Source: Ignavibacteriaceae bacterium
Lineage (GTDB): Bacteria > Bacteroidota > Ignavibacteria > Ignavibacteriales > Ignavibacteriaceae
Length of the DNA stretch: 19,748 bases
Assembly (NCBI GenBank): GCA_025449775.1
Contig: JANWIS010000039.1
Location: 1-19,748, forward strand
Reading direction: 5' to 3'
In this document: positions 1-7,609 of the stretch, piece by piece
Layout: the number at the start of each line of letters is the position of its first letter
Position numbering within the stretch: position 1 is the stretch's first letter
Made by a program: the position numbers and the translations under genes
Notes under the pieces: model-generated
Told to the model about the DNA's origin: nothing
What the model saw: the letters and a program-made list of their open reading frames with translations, nothing else
Databases searched by the model: none

Positions 1-77
1 TTAAATTTGGTGGTATTATATTCATCATTTCTTAATTAGTAATTTAAAAACATTAACAATCGGATTATATATTTTTT

Positions 78-641
78 ATGGCAGATACTTCAGATTTCAG
101 AAACGGTTTAATTATAAAATTCAAGAATGATTTATACAGCATAGTTGAATTTCAGCATGTAAAACCCGGCAAAGGTGGTGCATTCGTCAGATCAACTCTT
201 AGGAATATGAAAACAGGAAGAGTTTTAGAAAATACTTTTAGAGCAGGCGAGAAAATTGAAACAGTAAGAGTTGAAAGAAGAAAATATCAGTATCTTTATT
301 CTGATGGTGATTCCCTTGTTTGTATGGATAATGAAACTTTTGAGCAAATTCATATTCCAAAGGAACGTATAAGTGATGGTGTAACATTTCTTAAAGAGAA
401 TGAGGAAGTGGAAATACTATTCAACGGCTCAGAAATAATTTCTGTTGAAATTCCTATTTTTATAAATCTTCTTGTTAAGCAGACTGAACCAGGCTTCAAA
501 GGTGATACAGCAACAGGAGCTTCAAAACCTGCCAAGCTTGAAACCGGTGTTCAAATTAATGTTCCACTTTTTATTAATGAGGGTGATATTATTAGAGTAG
601 ATACACGGACCGGTGAATATTCTGAAAGAGTTAAATCTTAA
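78..641 (+). CDS. efp: Translation elongation factor P
   Basis: EF-P binds stalled ribosomes between the P and E sites and helps form peptide bonds at consecutive prolines; it acts in the cytosol. The 187-residue protein has the normal family length and three-domain layout: an N-terminal KOW-like domain with the loop KPGKGGAF (residues 29-36), a middle OB domain, and a C-terminal OB domain carrying the EF-P signature around GDTATG and LFINEGD, ending near TRTGEY. The loop residue is Lys32, matching the lysine that is beta-lysylated in E. coli; whether it is modified here cannot be told, since no epmA or epmB is in view. The ATG start fits family N-termini, but there is no clear Shine-Dalgarno before it. 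It leads an efp-accB-accC-gcvH run, with accB only 14 nt downstream. Identification is secure. Confidence 0.97.
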   Translation: MADTSDFRNGLIIKFKNDLYSIVEFQHVKPGKGGAFVRSTLRNMKTGRVLENTFRAGEKIETVRVERRKYQYLYSDGDSLVCMDNETFEQIHIPKERISDGVTFLKENEEVEILFNGSEIISVEIPIFINLLVKQTEPGFKGDTATGASKPAKLETGVQINVPLFINEGDIIRVDTRTGEYSERVKS

Positions 642-655
642 ATAAGAGGTGTGCA

Positions 656-1138
656 ATGGACTTAGATCTTATTAAAAAGCTAGTAAAAATTGTTGACACA
701 AGCGGTGTTACCGATCTTGAAATAGAAGAGAACGGTTTAAAGGTTAAAATTGCTAAAAAGATCAGGAATTCACACGTAGTAACTCAAACTCAATTATCAG
801 GATTATCTGCAGCACCGATAATTAGTGCCTCGGGTTCAGCACCATCATCAGAAGCATCTGTTAAAATAAAAACAGAAGTTGAAGCAACGAAATCCAATCA
901 TCACGAAATCAAATCACCAATAGTTGGAACTTTTTACAGAGCTCCCGGACCTGATGCAGATTCTTATGTTCAGGTCGGCAGTGTCGTTTCAGCCGGATCA
1001 GTTTTATGCATTGTTGAAGCGATGAAATTAATGAACGAAATAGAATCTGATGTAAGTGGAAAAGTTATAAAAATATTGGTGGAGAATGGTAAACCGGTAG
1101 AATATAATCAGCCGCTATTTTTAATTGAGCTCAGTTAG
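656..1138 (+). CDS. accB: Biotin carboxyl carrier protein of acetyl-CoA carboxylase
   Basis: This protein carries the biotin that shuttles CO2 from biotin carboxylase to the carboxyltransferase, the first committed step of fatty acid synthesis. Its 160 residues show the usual layout: an N-terminal helical segment (about 1-35), a flexible Ala/Ser-rich linker (about 40-82), and a C-terminal biotinyl domain (about 85-160). The domain holds the EAMKLMNEI motif, with the biotinylated lysine at Lys124, and a thumb-like insert near RAPGPDAD typical of AccB. The start follows an AGAGGTG-type ribosome binding site. It sits between efp and accC, the partner it is biotinylated for. The accA and accD genes for the carboxyltransferase are not in the window. 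Identification is secure. Confidence 0.97.
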   Translation: MDLDLIKKLVKIVDTSGVTDLEIEENGLKVKIAKKIRNSHVVTQTQLSGLSAAPIISASGSAPSSEASVKIKTEVEATKSNHHEIKSPIVGTFYRAPGPDADSYVQVGSVVSAGSVLCIVEAMKLMNEIESDVSGKVIKILVENGKPVEYNQPLFLIELS

Positions 1139-1162
1139 AAAGCACTAAACTCCGGATATAAA

Positions 1163-2503
1163 TTGTTTAAAAAAATTCTAATTGCCAATCGCGGCGAAAT
1201 TGCACTCCGAATAATCCGTACATGTAAAGAACTTGGCATAAACACTGTAGCAGTATATTCTGAAGCTGATAAAGATTCTCTTCATGTCACCTTCGCAGAT
1301 GAAGCCGTCTGCATTGGCCCTCCGCTTTCAAAAGAAAGTTATCTTAAAATACCTGCCATAATTTCAGCAGCACAGGTAACTGGTGCAGATGCAATTCATC
1401 CGGGTTACGGATTCCTTGCAGAGAATGCTAACTTCTCCGAAATATGTGCTGAATCAAATCTTAAATTCATCGGACCATCACCTGAAATGATAAGAGCGAT
1501 GGGTGATAAATCTTTTGCAAAAGATACCATGAAAAAAAACGGTGTACCGGTTATTCCCGGAAGCGATGGCATTGTAAAAGATTTAGATCATGCATTAGGA
1601 CTTGCAAAAGAAATTGGCTACCCGGTAATTGTAAAAGCATCTGCCGGTGGTGGGGGAAAAGGAATGCGTATTGTTTGGGAAGAAAGTGAAATTCAAAAAT
1701 CTTTACAGACTGCGCAAACTGAAGCTGAAGCTGCATTTGCAAACTCTGATGTTTATCTCGAAAAATTCATTGAGAATCCACGTCATATTGAGATCCAGAT
1801 AATGGGAGATATGCACGGCAATGTATATCACTTTGGAGAAAGGGATTGTTCTATTCAAAGGAGACATCAAAAGCTTATAGAAGAATCTCCATCTCCTGTT
1901 GTGGATGAAGAGCTGAGAACACGGATGGGTGAAGCAGCTATTAAAGGAGCTCAGTCTGTTAATTATGAAGGTGCCGGTACAATTGAATTTTTACTCGACA
2001 AGAATAAAAATTTTTATTTCATGGAAATGAATACAAGAATACAGGTTGAACATCCAGTAACAGAAATGGTTTATGATGTTGATTTAGTAAGACAGCAGAT
2101 TTTGGTTGCATCTGGAGAAAAGATTGAAGCTAAACCCAAAAAACCAAACGGTCATGCTTTTGAGTTCAGAGTAAATGCAGAAGATCCTGCAAATAATTTC
2201 AGACCATCACCCGGTAAAATAACTTCACTTCATTTTCCAGGAGGCTTTGGTGTAAGAATCGATTCACACATTTATCAATCCTATTCTATTCCACCTTATT
2301 ATGATTCACTCATTGCTAAGCTGATAGTTTGGGGAACAGACAGAGAATCCTGCATCAATCGTGGAAAAAGAGCTCTGGAGGAATTTACCGTTGAGGGACC
2401 TAAAACAACTATTCCTTTCCACCTTCAAGTACTGGAAGATGAAAGATTTAAAAGTGGTAATTTTGATACAAGCTTTTTAGACAAATTTGAATTTTCACCT
2501 TAA
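1163..2503 (+). CDS. accC: Biotin carboxylase, acetyl-CoA carboxylase subunit
   Basis: Biotin carboxylase uses ATP and bicarbonate to carboxylate the biotin on AccB. The 446-residue protein matches the family length and has the three ATP-grasp parts: the N-terminal domain beginning FKKILIANRGEIA, the glycine-rich lid AGGGGKGM (161-168), and the catalytic core with Glu276, Glu288, Asn290 and Arg292 in the FMEMNTRIQVEHPVTE segment. The start is a TTG at 1163: it puts the first residues exactly where the family begins, and no ATG lies upstream in a sensible position. The gap to accB is 24 nt and to gcvH 25 nt, so all three are probably one transcript. Pyruvate or propionyl-CoA carboxylase subunits share this fold, but pairing with a short AccB favours acetyl-CoA carboxylase. 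Confidence 0.96.
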   Translation: MFKKILIANRGEIALRIIRTCKELGINTVAVYSEADKDSLHVTFADEAVCIGPPLSKESYLKIPAIISAAQVTGADAIHPGYGFLAENANFSEICAESNLKFIGPSPEMIRAMGDKSFAKDTMKKNGVPVIPGSDGIVKDLDHALGLAKEIGYPVIVKASAGGGGKGMRIVWEESEIQKSLQTAQTEAEAAFANSDVYLEKFIENPRHIEIQIMGDMHGNVYHFGERDCSIQRRHQKLIEESPSPVVDEELRTRMGEAAIKGAQSVNYEGAGTIEFLLDKNKNFYFMEMNTRIQVEHPVTEMVYDVDLVRQQILVASGEKIEAKPKKPNGHAFEFRVNAEDPANNFRPSPGKITSLHFPGGFGVRIDSHIYQSYSIPPYYDSLIAKLIVWGTDRESCINRGKRALEEFTVEGPKTTIPFHLQVLEDERFKSGNFDTSFLDKFEFSP

Positions 2504-2528
2504 AAAAAATATAGACAATGAGGAAGAA

Positions 2529-2909
2529 ATGAAATTACCTGAAAATGTAAAATACACTAATGACCATGAATGGGTCCGTGTTGATGGAAAAATTGGTACG
2601 ATTGGAATTACAGAATATGCACAGGGAGAACTAGGTGATGTAGTTTTTGTGGATATTGATCCTGACATAAAAGAAATTACCAAAGGTGCTTCGTTCGGAA
2701 CAATCGAAGCAGTAAAAACTGTCAGTGATCTCTTTGCACCATTCACTGGAAAGGTAACTGAAATGAATAAGAAATTAGTCGATTCACCTGAAATTGTAAA
2801 TTCAGATCCGTTTGGTGATGGCTGGATGATTAAAGCAGAATTGAACAATCCGGCTGAATTAAATGACCTGCTGGATGCGTCTCAGTACAGGAGTCTCATC
2901 GGTCAATAA
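2529..2909 (+). CDS. gcvH: Glycine cleavage system H protein
   Basis: GcvH is the lipoyl carrier that moves the aminomethyl intermediate between the P, T and L proteins of the glycine cleavage complex. With the ATG at 2529 the protein has 126 residues, the usual family length, and begins MKLPENVKYTNDHEW, a standard GcvH N-terminus. The lipoyl site is Lys63 in GTIEAVKTVSD, followed by the usual APFTGKV turn and DPFGDGWM near the C-terminus. A longer reading from TTG 2487 would overlap accC and add 14 residues without family support; the AGGA at 2521-2524 places the ribosome at 2529. None of gcvP, gcvT or lipoate ligase genes is in view, so its placement after accBC is notable. A terminator follows. 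A lipoyl-relay role, as proposed for some GcvH proteins, is possible. Confidence 0.96.
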   Translation: MKLPENVKYTNDHEWVRVDGKIGTIGITEYAQGELGDVVFVDIDPDIKEITKGASFGTIEAVKTVSDLFAPFTGKVTEMNKKLVDSPEIVNSDPFGDGWMIKAELNNPAELNDLLDASQYRSLIGQ

Positions 2910-2945
2910 ATCTGAATGGATTTTGCTGGACTACACTTTAATTAT

Positions 2946-2973
2946 AACCCGTGATTAACGGGTTTTTATTTTT
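2946..2973 (+). terminator. Intrinsic terminator after gcvH
   Basis: AACCCG (2946-2951) pairs perfectly with CGGGTT (2959-2964) around a 7-nt loop and runs straight into a T-rich tract to 2973. This is a standard Rho-independent terminator and marks the end of the efp-accB-accC-gcvH run. It ends only 25 nt before the guaA start codon. Confidence 0.85.
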
Positions 2974-2975
2974 AA

Positions 2976-2981
2976 TATAAT
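2976..2981 (+). promoter_or_regulatory. Candidate -10 box for guaA
   Basis: A perfect TATAAT lies between the gcvH terminator and guaA. A start of transcription about 7 nt downstream would leave a leader of only about 11 nt, consistent with the absence of a Shine-Dalgarno before guaA. The matching -35 position falls in the terminator loop (around GATTAA at 2953-2958) and is a poor match. In such AT-rich DNA a chance TATAAT is plausible, so this is tentative. Confidence 0.35.
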
Positions 2982-2998
2982 TTTTTTAAAATAAAATT

Positions 2999-4540
2999 AT
3001 GAATCAGAAAGATTTAATTTTAATCATTGATTTTGGTTCACAGTACACACAGTTAATTACTCGCCGTGTTAGAGAAGTTAATGTTTATTCGGAAATCCAT
3101 CCCCACACAATTTCAATAAAAGAAATTCAAAGTTTGAAACCAAAGGGAATAATATTTTCCGGTGGACCAATGAGTGTGTACGATGATTCAGCTCCTTCAA
3201 TTGATCCGCAAATCTTCAATCTTAAAATTCCCATCCTGGGATTATGTTATGGACTTCAGCTCATCTGTAAAATTTTTGGAGGAGTTGTTGAACCAGCTCT
3301 AAACAGGGAATATGGAAAGTCGGTTCTAAGAATCACAGATAATTCCGATTTACTTCGCGGTGTGGAAGATGCCTCTGTTGTATGGATGAGTCACGGAGAT
3401 TACTTAGCAGGATTGCCATCAGGATTTAAAGTAATTGGTGAATCTGACCATTCACCCTTTTGTGCATTATCAAGCCCCTCAAAAAAAATTTATGGAATAC
3501 AATTTCATCCGGAGGTTGCTCACACAGAGGAAGGAGGAAAGATACTGCACAATTTCCTTTTTGACATTTGTAAATGTAAAGGAGATTGGACATCACAGAA
3601 CTTTATTGATCACCAGATTGAATTAATTAAATCGACAATCGGTAGTTCTAAGGCAATTTGCGCTCTCAGCGGTGGAGTGGATTCTACAGTTGCCGCAGTG
3701 CTGGTTAAAAAAGCTATCGGCGAAAACCTTGTTTGCATTCATATCGACAATGGACTGATGCGTAAAAATGAAAGCGAAAAAATAAGTAACCTGTTTGATG
3801 AAAAGCTGAAGCTAAATCATATTCATATTGATGCATCGGAAAAATTTCTGAAAAATCTTAAAGGCGTAACCGATCCCGAACAAAAAAGAAAAATTATAGG
3901 CAATACATTTATAAAAGTTTTTGAGGATGAAGCTTCAAAAATTAAAGATGCCCGGTTTCTTGTTCAGGGCACTCTTTACCCAGATGTTATTGAATCAATA
4001 CCCGTTAAAGGTGTATCAGCAACTATCAAAACTCACCACAACGTCGGTGGTCTTCCTGAAAAAATGAATCTGAAACTGGTTGAACCTTTCCGTGAATTAT
4101 TTAAAGATGAAGTTAGAAGCGTCGGGAATAAGTTAAATATTCCTTCTGAATTTATTAATCGTCATCCGTTTCCGGGTCCTGGATTAGCCGTTCGGGTTTT
4201 GGGAGAAATAACAAAAGAAAAGCTGGAAATACTTCGTGAAGCCGATGATATTTTTATAACATCAATTAAAGAAGAAGGATTGTACAAAAGCATCTGGCAG
4301 GCGTTTACAGTTTTACTTCCGGTCAATTCAGTTGGTGTAATGGGTGATGCAAGAACTTATGAATTTGTTCTGTCTTTAAGAGCTGTAACTTCAGTTGATG
4401 GAATGACAGCTGATTGGTATCATTTTGATCATAGCTTTCTTTCGATGGTATCAAGTAAGATTATTAACAAAGTAAAGGGCGTGAATAGGGTTGTTTATGA
4501 TATCAGCTCAAAACCTCCATCCACTATTGAATGGGAATAG
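2999..4540 (+). CDS. guaA: GMP synthase (glutamine-hydrolysing)
   Basis: GuaA converts XMP to GMP, using ATP and ammonia released from glutamine; it is the last step of guanine nucleotide synthesis. The 513-residue protein has the full fused arrangement. The N-terminal class I amidotransferase carries the nucleophile Cys83 in GLCYGLQ and the His170/Glu172 pair in QFHPEV. A PP-loop ATP pyrophosphatase follows, with SGGVDST at 224-230, and then the dimerisation domain with HPFPGPGLAVR and the family's typical C-terminus ending TIEWE. The ATG start matches the family and has no evident ribosome binding site. It stands alone: a terminator lies just upstream and there is a 140-nt gap downstream in which I see no clear terminator. 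Identification is secure. Confidence 0.98.
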   Translation: MNQKDLILIIDFGSQYTQLITRRVREVNVYSEIHPHTISIKEIQSLKPKGIIFSGGPMSVYDDSAPSIDPQIFNLKIPILGLCYGLQLICKIFGGVVEPALNREYGKSVLRITDNSDLLRGVEDASVVWMSHGDYLAGLPSGFKVIGESDHSPFCALSSPSKKIYGIQFHPEVAHTEEGGKILHNFLFDICKCKGDWTSQNFIDHQIELIKSTIGSSKAICALSGGVDSTVAAVLVKKAIGENLVCIHIDNGLMRKNESEKISNLFDEKLKLNHIHIDASEKFLKNLKGVTDPEQKRKIIGNTFIKVFEDEASKIKDARFLVQGTLYPDVIESIPVKGVSATIKTHHNVGGLPEKMNLKLVEPFRELFKDEVRSVGNKLNIPSEFINRHPFPGPGLAVRVLGEITKEKLEILREADDIFITSIKEEGLYKSIWQAFTVLLPVNSVGVMGDARTYEFVLSLRAVTSVDGMTADWYHFDHSFLSMVSSKIINKVKGVNRVVYDISSKPPSTIEWE

Positions 4541-4680
4541 ATATTTCTGCTAAAAAGATACAGTGCAAAAATTAATGAATATGCTGTCTTATTGCCGGAT
4601 GATTTGTTATTTTAAAACAAGATACCGGAATCGAATAGTAAAATTATTCCGTTACAATTAAAATATTCATAAAGTGCCTG

Positions 4681-6438
4681 ATGAAATTATTGGATAAGAA
4701 AATTAAATATGTTTTTCAAATTGCTTTACTACTTGTAAGCATCACTCAATTTATTTTGGCTCAGAATGTTTCAAACATTTCAGCCGATGAACTATTTGAT
4801 CAGGCTCTGAAAAAATTTCAGACAAAAGAATATGAGCAGGCACTCAATGATTTCAATAAGATCATAACCGGATACAGCTACAATTCAAAGACGAGCATAT
4901 CAGAACTTTTTAAAGCAAAAATTTTTCTTGCTACCAGCACAGACACAGATTTCAAAAAAAATGCAGATGCATTCCTTGAAAAATATCCGAACAGCATTTA
5001 CATAGACGAATTGCGAATGATGCTTGTGAAGTATAACCTGGAAATTGCAAACTATTATAATGCATTCAGGGAAGTACTTTTATTAATTGATAAAACCAGC
5101 TCTGCCGAATATGAAAAACAGGCAAAAAAAAACGGTGAAGGAATTGCAGCAAAATATTTGAATGAGGATCAGCTGCAGAAATTCAATTCTTTGTTCACAA
5201 ACCGAAAAGTTAAATCATTTGTTCTGCTGCAGATTGCAAAGAATATGATTAGAGCCGGAAATTCAGAAAGTGCTAAGAGTATTCTTTCAGAAATTATTAA
5301 TAATTATTCTGAATATGAAGAACACGATGAAGCTGAAAAGTTATTTGAAACGCCTTATGAGAGCGTACCTTCAGGAAGAATAGTTGGTGTGATGCTTCCT
5401 CTGGAGACTGATGCAACCGGTGAATACACATCTGAGCCGGCATCCGAAATACTTGAAGGAATTAAATTTGCAATTGATGAGTATAACAAATCAAGAAGTG
5501 ATAAAATTGGACTTTTGATACGCGATATAAAAAAAGATCCGTCGATCATAGAAGAAATTAAAAATGAATTCGTTTCACTTAATTCTCTTGTGGTAATTTT
5601 AGGACCGATATTCAGCAATGAAGTTCGTGAAACGCTTAATGAATTTGATGATTATAATATACCTATCGTATCACCCACAGCAACAGATGATGACCTTACA
5701 GATTTAAGTCAAAACTTTTTCCAGGCTAATCCATCATTTTCTTCCAGAGGAAAAGCAATAGCACAATATATTTTTTATGTAGAGAATAAAAGGACTGTTT
5801 CAATCCTCAATTCTATAGATGGTTATTCACCAATGCTTGCCGGTGCATTTTCAGAGGAGTTTCAGAATCTAGGTGGACTTGTTTTGAAAAGAGAATCTTT
5901 CAGCAATAGCAGCACAAATTTTAACGAGCAGCTTTCGCGGATTTATGCAGACTCACTAATCTTGGAGGGAATTTATATCCCGTTATCTGACAACTCAATT
6001 ACTCCTTTTCTTCTTTCCGAAATGACAAAATACAATATGAAAATACCAGTTTACGGGAACCAGGATTGGTTCACTGCGAAGGGATTTGAAACTGCGCCCG
6101 AGATAATCAATAACTTGATTTTCGAATCCGATTATTTTATTGTTTTTGGAAGCGAGGAATACCAGTTATTTAACACCCAATTCCTTTCTATTAACGGAAA
6201 AGAAGTGAACCGAAATGTGTTTTATGGTTATGATGCAGCAAAATACTTGCTTACAGCAATAAGAAACAGCGAAGCAGGCAGGGAACAGCTGAGAGCAAAA
6301 ATGATTTCCGGAATGATTAGTAACGGTTTGCATAATAACATTGCTTTCAGTGAAAAAAGAATTAATGAATTTCTCAACATAGTCCGGTACCAGGATGGTG
6401 TCTTCCAGTTACTGGATAAGTATCGTATCAGCCGATAA
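4681..6438 (+). CDS. Exported TPR protein with a periplasmic-binding-protein domain (LpoA-like architecture)
   Basis: The 585-residue protein starts with a signal peptide (about 1-27, hydrophobic ALLLVSITQFIL, probable cleavage after LA before Gln28). There is no lipobox cysteine, so it is probably soluble in the periplasm. Residues about 35-225 form TPR-like helical repeats (for example DELFDQALKKFQTKEYEQAL). From about 233 to 575 it has a type I periplasmic-binding fold like that of branched-chain amino acid receptors: RIVGVMLPLE, GIKFAIDEYN, VVILGPIFS, IPIVSPTATDD and YGYDAAKYLL. Helical repeats followed by this fold is the layout of LpoA, the outer-membrane activator of penicillin-binding protein 1A, but no clear LpoA residues are recognised and the lipid anchor is missing. 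No transporter genes are nearby, so solute uptake is less likely. radC starts 5 nt downstream. Function unproven. Confidence 0.75.
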   Translation: MKLLDKKIKYVFQIALLLVSITQFILAQNVSNISADELFDQALKKFQTKEYEQALNDFNKIITGYSYNSKTSISELFKAKIFLATSTDTDFKKNADAFLEKYPNSIYIDELRMMLVKYNLEIANYYNAFREVLLLIDKTSSAEYEKQAKKNGEGIAAKYLNEDQLQKFNSLFTNRKVKSFVLLQIAKNMIRAGNSESAKSILSEIINNYSEYEEHDEAEKLFETPYESVPSGRIVGVMLPLETDATGEYTSEPASEILEGIKFAIDEYNKSRSDKIGLLIRDIKKDPSIIEEIKNEFVSLNSLVVILGPIFSNEVRETLNEFDDYNIPIVSPTATDDDLTDLSQNFFQANPSFSSRGKAIAQYIFYVENKRTVSILNSIDGYSPMLAGAFSEEFQNLGGLVLKRESFSNSSTNFNEQLSRIYADSLILEGIYIPLSDNSITPFLLSEMTKYNMKIPVYGNQDWFTAKGFETAPEIINNLIFESDYFIVFGSEEYQLFNTQFLSINGKEVNRNVFYGYDAAKYLLTAIRNSEAGREQLRAKMISGMISNGLHNNIAFSEKRINEFLNIVRYQDGVFQLLDKYRISR

Positions 6439-6443
6439 CAATA

Positions 6444-7139
6444 ATGAGTGAAAATAAAAAGTTGACAGTAAAAGATTTACCGCTTGATGACAGACCAAGA
6501 GAAAAATTATTATTAAGAGGTGCTCAAAGCCTTTCCGATGCTGAATTGGTTGCAATACTTTTACGTACCGGGAAAAAAGGTAAATCAGTTATTGAAATCG
6601 CGAGAGAAATTATTAATAACGAAGGAAATCTTGCAATGCTTGCAACGAGGAGTGCAGATTCTTTACAGAAAGTTGATGGGATAGGAAAAGATAAATCTGC
6701 AACTTTAACAGCAGCATTCGAATTGAGCAGAAGAATTTTATCTCAGTCAAAATGGTTTTCAAATAAAAAAGTAAGCTCTCCAAAAGAAATTGCTGAAGTA
6801 TTTATTCCAATACTAAGAGATGAAAGTAAGGAAAAATTTATTGTAGTATGTCTTAATTCAGCCAACAAAATAATTAAGCACGAAACAATTTCGGTTGGCA
6901 ATCTTAACTCGAGCATTGTTCATCCACGAGAAGTTTTTAAGGTTGCAATTGATTGCTCTGCTGCAAGCATAATATTAATTCACAATCATCCCAGCGGAAA
7001 TCCGGATCCAAGCAGTGAGGATATTTCGATAACAAAAAAGATAGTGGAAGCTGGAAAATTGATGGATATTCCGGTTTTTGATCACCTCATCATAGCAGGT
7101 GATTCTTATACAAGTTTTGTTGAAAAAAGGCTTATTTGA
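6444..7139 (+). CDS. radC: RadC family JAB/MPN-domain protein
   Basis: RadC-family proteins (UPF0758) are widespread; their role in DNA repair is doubtful and no agreed biochemical activity is known. The 231-residue protein has the standard layout: an N-terminal region beginning near LPLDDRPREKLLLRGAQSLSD, a helix-hairpin-helix-like VDGIGKDK (77-84), and a C-terminal JAB metalloprotease-like domain. The metal-binding residues are intact: His180 and His182 in HNHPSGNPDPSSED, and Asp193. It starts 5 nt after the TPR/binding-fold gene, so the two are almost certainly co-transcribed. It is full-length and not next to mobile or defence genes, unlike the radC copies often found on islands. A 154-nt gap without an obvious terminator follows. 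Confidence 0.95.
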   Translation: MSENKKLTVKDLPLDDRPREKLLLRGAQSLSDAELVAILLRTGKKGKSVIEIAREIINNEGNLAMLATRSADSLQKVDGIGKDKSATLTAAFELSRRILSQSKWFSNKKVSSPKEIAEVFIPILRDESKEKFIVVCLNSANKIIKHETISVGNLNSSIVHPREVFKVAIDCSAASIILIHNHPSGNPDPSSEDISITKKIVEAGKLMDIPVFDHLIIAGDSYTSFVEKRLI

Positions 7140-7158
7140 AGAAAAAAAATTATTTTAT

Positions 7159-7187
7159 TTGAATTTTTTAGCAGGTTTAATTATATA
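7159..7187 (+). promoter_or_regulatory. Candidate promoter for the lipoprotein-LysM pair
   Basis: TTGAAT (7159-7164) and TATATA (7182-7187) are separated by 17 nt, the ideal sigma-70-like spacing, within the 154-nt gap after radC. The match to each consensus hexamer is 4 of 6. This would leave a leader of roughly 100 nt before the GGAGG ribosome binding site. The sequence is very AT-rich, so chance matches are common. Confidence 0.35.
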
Positions 7188-7293
7188 CGTATCGTAAATT
7201 TAATACTTCTTTCAAGTGTCAGGTAGTTTTAAGTTTTATCACGGTTCTAATTTAATTCAAAATTAACAATCATTAATTAATCGGAGGTTACAT

Positions 7294-7569
7294 ATGAGCC
7301 TACTTAAAAATTTCAGAACCCCCGTGCTTGCAGCTACACTGTTTATCAGCATGGCTTTATTTGCAGGATGTGGCGGTTTAAGTGACGCTCAGATCGCAGA
7401 ACTAGATGCCTTGCGGGAAGAAGTAAATTCCCTCGAAGCAGAAGCAAACACACTTAAAGATCAGAGAGCTCAGCTTGAATCTGAGATTCAGACAACAAAC
7501 CGAAAGTTGGCTGAATGCAATAAGCAAAAGGAAGAAACCAAGGCTAACCTACAGAAGTTGCCTAAATAA
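7294..7569 (+). CDS. Small coiled-coil lipoprotein (Lpp-like)
   Basis: The 91-residue protein is a probable lipoprotein. Its N-terminal signal segment (about 9-25) ends in LFAGC, a lipobox with Cys26 as the lipidated residue. The rest (about 30-87) is a continuous charged heptad-type coiled coil rich in Glu, Lys, Gln and Leu (for example ELDALREEVNSLEAEAN), with a second cysteine near the end. The design resembles Lpp-type lipoproteins that span from the outer membrane to peptidoglycan, but it lacks Lpp's C-terminal lysine arrangement (it ends LPK) and I cannot assign it to a named family. It has the strongest ribosome binding site in the window (GGAGG at 7282-7286) and is followed 40 nt later by an exported LysM protein, suggesting an abundant envelope pair. 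Confidence 0.85.
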   Translation: MSLLKNFRTPVLAATLFISMALFAGCGGLSDAQIAELDALREEVNSLEAEANTLKDQRAQLESEIQTTNRKLAECNKQKEETKANLQKLPK

Positions 7570-7609
7570 TCACTAACAGGAAATTTTTAAAAAGAAATTG
7601 GAGAAAAAA

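Noticed and set aside
1..77. A clear promoter or gene end before efp
   Set aside because: The 77 nt are AT-rich and contain TATA-like strings but no hexamer pair with convincing spacing and no open frame of note.
1551..1742. Gln/Leu-rich minus-strand open frame inside accC
   Set aside because: The repetitive composition is the complement of accC codons for Ala, Glu and Lys; there is no independent evidence of coding.
2487..2528. Extension of gcvH to an upstream TTG overlapping the end of accC
   Set aside because: The added 14 residues have no family support, and AGGA at 2521-2524 positions the ribosome at ATG 2529, which gives the normal 126-residue length.
2495..2848. 117-codon minus-strand open frame fully antisense to gcvH
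   Set aside because: It mirrors a well-conserved gene, has no recognisable motif or ribosome binding site, and looks like a codon-bias shadow.
4626..4651. Perfect inverted repeat CGGAAT / ATTCCG before the TPR gene
   Set aside because: The arms are only 6 bp with a 14-nt loop and no T run; such repeats are expected by chance, and no regulator gene is adjacent to suggest an operator.
6444..7139. radC as a marker of a genomic island or defence locus
   Set aside because: The gene is full-length and flanked by envelope genes in the same style of sequence; no integrase, tRNA, direct repeat or restriction gene is visible.
7598..7609. Earlier TTG start for the LysM protein
   Set aside because: It lies within the GGAG ribosome binding site region of the ATG at 7610 and would only add four charged residues ahead of a good signal peptide.
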